Source of the DNA: Variovorax boronicumulans
GTDB taxonomy: Bacteria > Pseudomonadota > Gammaproteobacteria > Burkholderiales > Burkholderiaceae_C
Assembly: GCF_029892485.1 (NCBI RefSeq)
Contig: NZ_JARXVG010000010.1
Location: 124,001-188,000 of the forward strand
DNA: 64,000 bases
Reading direction: 5' to 3'
Positions within the stretch are counted from its first letter, which is position 1. Every line of letters begins with the position of its first letter. Shown here piece after piece: positions 58,255-64,000 of this stretch. Made by a program: the position numbers and the translations under genes. A model generated the notes under the pieces. It was given only the letters and a program-made list of their open reading frames with translations, ran no database searches and was not told where the DNA came from.

Positions 58255-59916
58255 ATGGACAGACGTTCCCCTCCCCAGCCTTTTCCCCTGAAACCGCCGA
58301 CACGGCGCAATCTGCGTTGGGTGAGCGGGCTGGTGCTGATGGGCTACGTGACGCTGCACCTGCTGAACCATTCGCTGGGCATCTATTCCTTTGCGCTGGC
58401 CGAGAGCGTGCTGCGCGGCGCGCAGAAGTTCTGGCACAGCCTGCCGGGGACGGTGCTGCTCTATGGCGCCGCCCTCACGCACCTGGCGCTGGCCGTCGTC
58501 GCCCTGTGGGAGCGGCGCACGCTGCGCATGCCACCGCTGGAGGCCCTGCGCGTGGTGCTGGGCTTTGCGCTGCCGCTGCTCATCGCCACCCATCTGACGG
58601 CGATACGCGGCGCCTACGAGGCCTACGGCATCGACGGCTCCTACGTGCGCGTGGTCTGGGGTCTCTGGAGCCTGCCGGGTGCGGCCGCCCAGTTCAGCCT
58701 GATGCTCGCGGCCTGGACCCACGGCTGCCTCGGCCTGCACTTCGCGCTGCGAGCACAGCCGCTGTACCGGCGCTTGTCTTCCCTGCTGCTGGCGATGGCG
58801 GTAGTGCTCCCGTTCACGGCGGCGATGGGGTTCATCTCGATCGGGCGCGAGTTCCAGTGGACCGGCGTGCCGACCGTGCCGGTGCCGACGCCCGCGCAAG
58901 GGCTGGCGTTGAACGAAGCCGAACAGAGCCTCAAGTGGCTGTATGTGCTGGCGCTGCTGGCACTGCTCTCGGCACGCTGGGGACGCAACTGGTTTGCGCG
59001 CCTTTCGCGCCAGCCGTCCATCGCGCTGCGCTACCCCGACCGCACGGTGCAGGTGCCGCGCGGCTGGAGCGTGCTGGAAGCGAGCCGCTCGCACGGCATC
59101 GCGCATGTGTCGATCTGCGGCGGCCGCGCGCGCTGCTCCACCTGCCGTGTGCGTGTGATCGGCGCGGCCGGGCACATCGGCGAGCCGGGCCGCGACGAGC
59201 AGCGCACGCTCGAACGCGTGCGCGCGCCGGCCGACGTACGGCTGGCCTGCCAGCTGCGCCCGCATGGCGACATCGAAGTCACGCCGCTCTTTGCACCGCT
59301 GCCCAACGCGGGCCGGCCCGCGCCGGTCGGCAGCTTCGGGCGCGAGCGCGACGTGGCGATCCTCTTCGTCGACCTCAGGCGCTGGTCGGGGCTCTCGGAG
59401 CGGCAGTGGCCCTTCGATCTCGCCTATGTGCTCGACCGCTACTTCGCCACCGTCGGCGCGGCCGTGCGCGAGAGCGGTGGCGTGCCCAACCAGTTCATCG
59501 GCGACAGCGTGATGGCGATCTTCGGACTCGAGACCGACCTGCCCACCGCATGCCGGCAGGCACTGCATGCGACCACGCTGATCGCCCAGCGCATGGACAC
59601 ATGGAGCGAAGGTTTCGAGGCGCAGTTCGGGCAGCGCCTGGAGTTCGGCATGGGCCTGCATGCGGGGCGCGCGGCGGTCGGTGAAGTGGGCTACCTGGAG
59701 ACCACCACCTTCACCGCCATCGGCGAAGTGGTGAACACCGCAAGCCGCCTGCAGGACCACTCGAAGACGGCCGCGTCGCGCCTGGTCGTCTCGCTGTTCG
59801 CGGCACAACAGGCCGGCGTTGCGGATGCGATGGGAGCACCCGAAGCGCTCGCCGTGCGCGGCCGCTCCGAGCCGCTCGAAGTGCTGTATCCGCAGCCCGC
59901 AGCCTTGTCCCTGTAG
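58255..59916 (+). CDS. class III nucleotidyl cyclase with 6-TM and 2Fe-2S domains
   Basis: A 553-residue membrane cyclase. About six helices (residues 22-195) carry buried histidines His35, His39, His76, His113, His156 and His162, suggesting heme b ligands as in the Sinorhizobium CyaC membrane domain. An adrenodoxin-type ferredoxin domain follows with cysteines 288, 294, 297 and 332 (C-x5-C-x2-C-x34-C). The class III catalytic domain spans about 363-540: metal Asp in ILFVDLRRW and IGDSVMAIFG, and Asn/Arg in VVNTASRL. The usual ATP-selecting Lys is Gln in NQFIGD, so cAMP as product is likely but not certain. The ATG at 58255 is used. It is divergent from the Crp-like gene. Confidence 0.9.
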   Translation: MDRRSPPQPFPLKPPTRRNLRWVSGLVLMGYVTLHLLNHSLGIYSFALAESVLRGAQKFWHSLPGTVLLYGAALTHLALAVVALWERRTLRMPPLEALRVVLGFALPLLIATHLTAIRGAYEAYGIDGSYVRVVWGLWSLPGAAAQFSLMLAAWTHGCLGLHFALRAQPLYRRLSSLLLAMAVVLPFTAAMGFISIGREFQWTGVPTVPVPTPAQGLALNEAEQSLKWLYVLALLALLSARWGRNWFARLSRQPSIALRYPDRTVQVPRGWSVLEASRSHGIAHVSICGGRARCSTCRVRVIGAAGHIGEPGRDEQRTLERVRAPADVRLACQLRPHGDIEVTPLFAPLPNAGRPAPVGSFGRERDVAILFVDLRRWSGLSERQWPFDLAYVLDRYFATVGAAVRESGGVPNQFIGDSVMAIFGLETDLPTACRQALHATTLIAQRMDTWSEGFEAQFGQRLEFGMGLHAGRAAVGEVGYLETTTFTAIGEVVNTASRLQDHSKTAASRLVVSLFAAQQAGVADAMGAPEALAVRGRSEPLEVLYPQPAALSL

Positions 59917-59927
59917 TTGGCGAAAGC

Positions 59928-59943
59928 GGTGCGCAAACGCACA
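59928..59943. promoter_or_regulatory. Crp-type 16-bp palindrome upstream of the DUF4148 gene
   Basis: GGTGC-GCAAAC-GCACA lies 12 bp after the cyclase stop. It is 14 of 16 identical to the site at 56897. CACACT again begins 30 bp from its centre (59965). The following CATCCCGTGGC also resembles CATTCCGTGGC after the first site. Confidence 0.65.
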
Positions 59944-60028
59944 GCGCGAACCACGATGCGGTTTCACACTGCATCCCGTGGCAACGACGAATGTCCGCCG
60001 TCCACACCGTCATCCGAAGGGACACATC

Positions 60029-60385
60029 ATGAAAACCAGCCAACTCATCGCTCTTTCCGCCGCAGCGCTCGCCATGCTGGGTGCTGCAGGCGCGCACGCC
60101 GAAGCCTATGAAGGCGTGCACGCGATCACCTCGGCCGCAGCCCGTGCCGACGTGCAGGCGCAAGCCGTGGCCACCGCACGCAGCGGCAACATCTATTCGG
60201 ACGCCGCCGCCGAAGGCGTGGCCGTCGCCAATTCCACGCGCGAGCGCAGCAGCGTGCGCGAAGAAGCCGTCGCCACCGCGCACGACCCGCTGCAAAGCCT
60301 GGACAAGCGCGCGTTCTATCGCGACCAGGTGCCGTCGGCCTACAAGAAGCCCACGGTGTCGTTCACCCGCCAGGCCGGCCTGTAA
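60029..60385 (+). CDS. DUF4148-type secreted protein
   Basis: A 118-residue exported protein. The signal peptide is MKTSQLIALSAAALAMLG, then AAGAHA. The mature part is Ala/Arg/Ser-rich with repeated AVATAR, AVANSTRERS and AVATAHDP-like segments, the style of the DUF4148 family common in Burkholderiales. A GAAGG site precedes the ATG. A Crp-type palindrome sits 86-101 bp upstream. The function of the family is unknown; a periplasmic stress role is often supposed. Confidence 0.8.
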   Translation: MKTSQLIALSAAALAMLGAAGAHAEAYEGVHAITSAAARADVQAQAVATARSGNIYSDAAAEGVAVANSTRERSSVREEAVATAHDPLQSLDKRAFYRDQVPSAYKKPTVSFTRQAGL

Positions 60386-60398
60386 GAACACGCTCCCT

Positions 60399-60415
60399 CG
60401 GCCCTGTCAGGGCCG
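60399..60415. terminator. hairpin between DUF4148 and maleylacetate reductase genes
   Basis: A perfect 7-bp stem CGGCCCT/AGGGCCG with a three-base loop spans the minus-strand stop codon. No T run follows, so termination may be weak or factor-dependent. Confidence 0.4.
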
Positions 60416-61468
60416 CGCACCTTCCCACGCGTTCTGCAGCAAGGCACGAATCGCATCGCGCTCCAGGGGGCGCGGATTGGGGTACTGGTTCTGGAGCGCA
60501 TGCGCGCAGGCCAGGTCCAGGTCCGACTCCTTCATGCCGATGTCGCGCAGCGCGACCGACGCGCCGTTGTCGCGCGCGAGGTCGAACACGGCCTGCGCCG
60601 CATTGCCTGCACCGAGTGCTTTCGCGATGCGCGCCATGGCTTCGGGCGCCGCCGCGGCGTTGTAAGCCAGCGCATGCGGCAGCACGATGGTGTGCGTCTC
60701 CGCATGCGGCAGGTTGAAGCTGCCACCCAGCGTGTGGCACAGCTTGTGGTGCAGCGCCATGCCGACATTGCCGAGCACGGTGCCGCAGAGCCAGGCGCCG
60801 TAGAGCGCATCGCTGCGCGCGACCGGGTCCTGCGCCGATGCGCGGATCGCCGGCAATGCGCGGCCCAGCGCGGCGATGCCTTCGTGCGCCATCAGGTCCA
60901 TGACCGGATTCGCGTCGCTCGCGTACAGGCCTTCGGCCGCATGCGCGATGGCGTTGATGCCGCTGGTCACGCTCATGCCCACGGGCAGGCTCAGCGAAAG
61001 CTCGGGGTCGTAGATCACGGTGCGCGGCAGCACACGCCAGTCCTTGCCGGTCTTCTTCATGCCGGCCTCGGTGATGCCGTAGATCGGCGTCATCTCGGAG
61101 CCCGCGTAGGTGGTCGGGATCGCGAGGATCGGCAGGCCGGAATCGAGCGCGATGGCCTTGCCCAGCCCCGTGGTCGAACCGCCGCCGATGGCCACGGCGC
61201 ATTCCGCACCCAGGCGCTGCGCCACATCCCGCGCTTCGCGCGCGGTTTCGATGGGCACGTGCATCACGGCGCGGTCGAACACGCCGGCCGCGCGCGCACC
61301 CAGCATGTCGGCGATGCGCTCGGCCTGCGGGCGCTGCTCGGGCGTGGAGAGCACCAGCGCGCGCCGCGCGCCGATCGCATCGATCTCGCGCGCCAGGTGC
61401 TGGAGCGAGCCCGCACCGAAGACCACGCGCTGGGGAACGCTGTTGTAGACGAAGGATTGGACAGGCAT
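60407..61468 (-). CDS. maleylacetate reductase (iron-containing ADH family)
   Basis: A 353-residue group III alcohol dehydrogenase. The N-terminal GAGSLQHLAREI and nucleotide-loop AIGGGSTTGLGKAIA are typical. The metal-site residues lie around NAIAHAAEGL and HKLCHTLGGSFNLPHAETH, the latter being the signature of maleylacetate reductases. It would reduce maleylacetate to 3-oxoadipate, downstream of hydroxyquinol cleavage. The dioxygenase for that step may be the gene at 51720. The start is the ATG at 61468. Confidence 0.88.
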   Translation of the reverse strand: MPVQSFVYNSVPQRVVFGAGSLQHLAREIDAIGARRALVLSTPEQRPQAERIADMLGARAAGVFDRAVMHVPIETAREARDVAQRLGAECAVAIGGGSTTGLGKAIALDSGLPILAIPTTYAGSEMTPIYGITEAGMKKTGKDWRVLPRTVIYDPELSLSLPVGMSVTSGINAIAHAAEGLYASDANPVMDLMAHEGIAALGRALPAIRASAQDPVARSDALYGAWLCGTVLGNVGMALHHKLCHTLGGSFNLPHAETHTIVLPHALAYNAAAAPEAMARIAKALGAGNAAQAVFDLARDNGASVALRDIGMKESDLDLACAHALQNQYPNPRPLERDAIRALLQNAWEGARP

Positions 61469-61532
61469 CGCTCGATCTTTCCTGAAAGGGTTCGGGCGAG
61501 TGTCCGCGCGCTCCCCGGACGGTTCAACCGCG

Positions 61533-61557
61533 CGAGCGGAAAGGAGTTTTCCGCTCG
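61533..61557. promoter_or_regulatory. inverted repeat upstream of maleylacetate reductase
   Basis: CGAGCGGAAA and TTTCCGCTCG flank five bases, 65-89 bp before the reductase start. It could be an operator or a weak RtcA terminator; no U run follows. It is the clearest element in the 159-bp gap. Confidence 0.35.
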
Positions 61558-61627
61558 GCATGGGGATGTCGATGGCTCTCGATGGCACCGACGCCGCTCG
61601 CCTGAGCGAGCAGGCGCCTTCATTCCA

Positions 61628-62665
61628 TCAGGCCGGCGAGACCTGCACCGTCGAGGCCGCGCGGCTCTCGGCGATCGTGAAGCGCACCGGCAGGAAGCGC
61701 TCGATCACCGCGCAGTTGGTGCGCGTGTGCTCCGTCACTTCGCTGCAGGTGAACGCGGCGGGCCTGCGCCCCTGCCACACGGCGAGGGCCAGCAGCAGTG
61801 CAAGCTGATCGGCCAGGTGCGGTCCGACGGCCGCCTCGCTCTTCTGGAATGCGCGCAATTCTTTCACCAGACCGTGCGCCACCTGCTCGGCGCTGAGCGT
61901 CTTCTCGCCGAAGGTCGTGAACACCTCGGTGACGTGTTCATAGGCCAGCGTGGCGATCAGCGCATTGCCCGGGCCTTCGTTCTGACGCACTGCACCAAGG
62001 CGCAATTGCTCGCCGGACCAGCCCATCGCGCCGCCCAGCGTATCGAGCTCGCGCGTCGATACATGGCGCGGCAGGCCCGGTGCCAGGCATTCCGCATGGG
62101 CCGATTGCTGCGCGCCGCGCGCCATCAGGTCGAAAGGCTGCAATGCGCCCGCGGCCGGCACGATGGTCGCTTCGACCTCACCACCGCCCGCCGGATAGAA
62201 GCCACAGCGGCGCAGCGTCAATTGCAGGTCAGCGCCGAGGCGTCGCACCAGCGGCGTGAAGGCGCGCTCCAGGAAATGGAAGGGCGGCGCCATCGGGTTG
62301 TGCGTGCCGCCGCTCAGGTGCACCGTGCTTCGCGCACCAGCGAGCAGCAGCGGCGGCAGCACGGTCTGCAACACCAGCATGCAACTGCCCGCGCTGGCGA
62401 TGGCGAAGCGGTAGTCGCCTGCGCGCACCGGGCCCGGGGTGAAGCGCAGCGATTGCGAACCGAGCTCCGCACCTTCGACCTGCGCGCCGCTGATTTCGGC
62501 CGCGGCCTTCACGCACGCGAGGTGCTGGCGCATCAGGCCCGGCTTGGCGCGGCCTGCGCGAATCTTCTCGATGGCGAGGGGTTGACCCGTCACCACCGAC
62601 AGCGCGAGGCTGGTGCGCAGGATCTGTCCGCCGCCCTCGCCTTGGGAACCGTCCAGTTCGATCAT
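61628..62665 (-). CDS. rtcA: RNA 3'-terminal phosphate cyclase
   Basis: A 345-residue RtcA that converts RNA 3'-phosphate to a 2',3'-cyclic phosphate using ATP. The N terminus IELDGSQGEGGGQILRTSLAL is the family opening (split at the Gly-rich loop). GLMRQHLACVKAA, SAGSCMLVLQ and GGTHNPMAPPF follow. The adenylylated His is His314 in TEHTRTN, preceding ERFLPVRF. The ATG overlaps the stop of the nucleotidyltransferase gene by 4 bp, so the two are coupled. The ligase partner gene rtcB is not inside the window. Confidence 0.93.
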   Translation of the reverse strand: MIELDGSQGEGGGQILRTSLALSVVTGQPLAIEKIRAGRAKPGLMRQHLACVKAAAEISGAQVEGAELGSQSLRFTPGPVRAGDYRFAIASAGSCMLVLQTVLPPLLLAGARSTVHLSGGTHNPMAPPFHFLERAFTPLVRRLGADLQLTLRRCGFYPAGGGEVEATIVPAAGALQPFDLMARGAQQSAHAECLAPGLPRHVSTRELDTLGGAMGWSGEQLRLGAVRQNEGPGNALIATLAYEHVTEVFTTFGEKTLSAEQVAHGLVKELRAFQKSEAAVGPHLADQLALLLALAVWQGRRPAAFTCSEVTEHTRTNCAVIERFLPVRFTIAESRAASTVQVSPA

Positions 62666-63516
62666 GCGCGGCCTCCTTCCTGCGCAGCTCCGTCGAAGCG
62701 CAGGACCGTCTCGCAAAGAAACGCGTCGAGCCCCGCCTCACCGGCCTGCGGCAGCGACGTGATCGGCACCGCAGCGTTGGCCGCCAGTTCGGCTTCGATG
62801 AACGCGTGGATGCCGGGCCAGCGCGGGCTGGTCGCGGCTTCGCCGGCGCGCATCTTCACTTCGAGCAGTGCGTTGATCTCGTCGACCAGCGCGGCATCGC
62901 GCACGACGTCGAGCGTACGCTGCGCCAATTCGGCAAAACGCATCGGCGGCACGCCGGGCTGCGTGCGGATCCAGCGCGCGGCCAGCAGCGGGCGCAGCAC
63001 GTAGAGGTATTTCTTGTAGCGCACCTCGTCGGCTTGCAGGTGCTCGCGGAAGTTCTTCTTCGCCATCGAGCTGTAGTGATGCCACGCGCGCGCGTTGGAG
63101 AACACCGCTTCCGAGAGCGCGCGAAAACGCGGCATCGCGACCGCATCGTCGCGGTAGACGACGGGCGAGCGCAGCCACTCGAGCAGCGTCGGGTTCGATT
63201 CGCGCATCAGGCCCAGCGCCTTGCGCAGGTCCCAGCCGTTGATGTCCAGGTCGCCGCTGATCGGCACCTCGATCACATCGCGCTGCGGCGTCACCGTGAG
63301 GTACCACGGCAGGCGGTTCACGTAGATGAAGCGCACGTCATAGTCGCTGTCGGGCGAGGCAAAGCCCCAGCCGCGGCTGCCGGATTCGCAGGCGAAGAGG
63401 ACGGTGACGTCGTGGCGCTGCTCGATGGCGCGCAGGTTGGCCATGATCTCCTCGCGCATGGCGGGGGCTATGGGGTGGGCGGAGCGGAGGAACTCCTTCT
63501 GTTCTTCTTGCTTCAT
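62662..63516 (-). CDS. RlaP-like predicted nucleotidyltransferase
   Basis: A 284-residue protein with a DNA polymerase beta-type nucleotidyltransferase fold. The motif is CESGSRGWGFASPDSDYD near residues 43-60, with metal Asp58 and Asp60. It matches the RlaP (RNA ligase-associated polymerase beta) family predicted to act in RNA repair and usually encoded with RtcA/RtcB. The overlap with rtcA agrees. The ATG at 63516 follows GAATTTCGAGCC; a leader from 63561 is less likely. The exact reaction is unknown. Confidence 0.82.
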   Translation of the reverse strand: MKQEEQKEFLRSAHPIAPAMREEIMANLRAIEQRHDVTVLFACESGSRGWGFASPDSDYDVRFIYVNRLPWYLTVTPQRDVIEVPISGDLDINGWDLRKALGLMRESNPTLLEWLRSPVVYRDDAVAMPRFRALSEAVFSNARAWHHYSSMAKKNFREHLQADEVRYKKYLYVLRPLLAARWIRTQPGVPPMRFAELAQRTLDVVRDAALVDEINALLEVKMRAGEAATSPRWPGIHAFIEAELAANAAVPITSLPQAGEAGLDAFLCETVLRFDGAAQEGGRA

Positions 63517-63576
63517 GGCTCGAAATTCTCGTTCTTGTCTGTCGTTTTCTTTCGCCGGCACAACGCGGCGGCCAGC

Positions 63577-64000
63577 TCAGTCGGTCTGGCTGGCCATCGC
63601 CGCGGCCAGGATGCGCCGGCGCGGGTTCCACACCGTGAAGCACCAGATGCCCCACCACTCCTTGCCGTCATCGAAATAGTTGCTCCACTTGCTGCGTTCC
63701 GGTTCGCGCTCCGGGTCGCCGACCCAATCGAGCACGACGATGTCTTCACCCGACAGCAGTCCAGTGCATTGGCAAAAACGCGAAAACAGCTGCGCGCAAT
63801 CGGCCGCGTCCGCGACACGCAGCAAGTGAGGCGGATGGCCGAAGGCCTCGCAGAACCATTCGAACCACGAGACCTCCTCGGGGTCGCGCTTAGAGTCCAC
63901 GTAGTACTGCGGCGCGAAGCTGTCGGCGCGGACCACCGCCGATGCTTCGAGCGGCGTGGCTCGCGCGGCATCGACATCGGTATCGAACGCGAAACCGGCG
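63577..64000 (-). CDS. hypothetical protein, 5' end outside the window
   Basis: At least 140 residues are open to the window edge with no stop, so the gene is probably partial. A GTG at 63936 could start a 119-residue form. The chain is rich in Trp, Phe and Asp (EVSWFEWFCEAFGHPP, then WGIWCFTVWNPRRR). I recognise no family. It ends 60 bp before the RlaP-like gene on the same strand and may belong to the RNA-repair operon. Confidence 0.55.
   Translation of the reverse strand, partial: AGFAFDTDVDAARATPLEASAVVRADSFAPQYYVDSKRDPEEVSWFEWFCEAFGHPPHLLRVADAADCAQLFSRFCQCTGLLSGEDIVVLDWVGDPEREPERSKWSNYFDDGKEWWGIWCFTVWNPRRRILAAAMASQTD

Noticed and set aside
1..64000. tRNA, rRNA, insertion sequence or prophage genes
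   Set aside because: No such gene, transposase, integrase or flanking direct repeat of a mobile element was seen on either strand.

Overview
The window is GC-rich, densely coding DNA. It looks like the chromosome of a Burkholderiales bacterium, most likely Comamonadaceae and Variovorax-like. This rests on a caa3-type oxidase cluster with the small DUF2970/DUF2909 proteins, RpoH with betaproteobacterial features, liv-type ABC transporters beside aromatic catabolism genes, and DUF4148-type secreted proteins. I see no rRNA or tRNA genes, insertion sequences, prophage or CRISPR array.

1-11 kb is mostly housekeeping: an alpha/beta hydrolase, a pyroglutamate operon (pxpB-pxpC-pxpA-pcp), coaD, rsmD, a divergent argO/argP pair, two M16 peptidases (one active-looking, one lacking the zinc motif) and ftsY. 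11-16.3 kb holds a response regulator/sensor kinase pair flanked by near-identical 20-bp sites, an Mpo1-like membrane protein, rpoH under a perfect CIRCE element, and an AlkD-like HEAT protein. 16.3-26.3 kb is an aa3/caa3 cytochrome c oxidase gene set: DUF2244, coxB, coxA, a 38-residue membrane peptide, ctaG, DUF2970 and coxC; then SURF1, a Sco-like paralogue, ctaA, ctaB and sco. 26.4-33 kb is mixed housekeeping: a BioC-like methyltransferase, comF, trmL, a MaoC hydratase, a ParA ATPase and kefF-kefC.

33-46.7 kb reads as one catabolic island for hydroxycinnamates (ferulate or p-coumarate): a secreted CS-D-HC esterase, a liv-type importer with a fused LivM-LivG, a feruloyl-CoA synthase-like ligase, a crotonase, an SDR dehydrogenase, an amidohydrolase fit for a retro-Claisen step, an acyl-CoA dehydrogenase and a MarR regulator. 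Two kinds of palindromic repeat sit inside it. 46.7-52.6 kb holds a TetR regulator with twin operators facing a VOC/SRPBCC/VOC/MFS/DUF1428 operon, a TauE/SafE permease and an intradiol (probably hydroxyquinol) dioxygenase.

52.6-60.4 kb is the most unusual part. First comes a 936-residue repetitive, probably surface, protein with an Asp-rich tract and about forty Gly/Leu modules on 63-bp tandem repeats. Then comes an apparently self-contained second-messenger locus: a Crp-like regulator with a cyclic-nucleotide pocket, divergent from a class III nucleotidyl cyclase that joins a six-helix His-rich membrane domain to an adrenodoxin-like 2Fe-2S domain. Two nearly identical 16-bp palindromes of Crp geometry lie upstream of the flanking DoxX and DUF4148 genes, in the same position relative to a shared promoter-like motif. 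60.4-64 kb has a maleylacetate reductase and an RNA-repair pair (RtcA plus an RlaP-like nucleotidyltransferase), with one partial gene at the edge.
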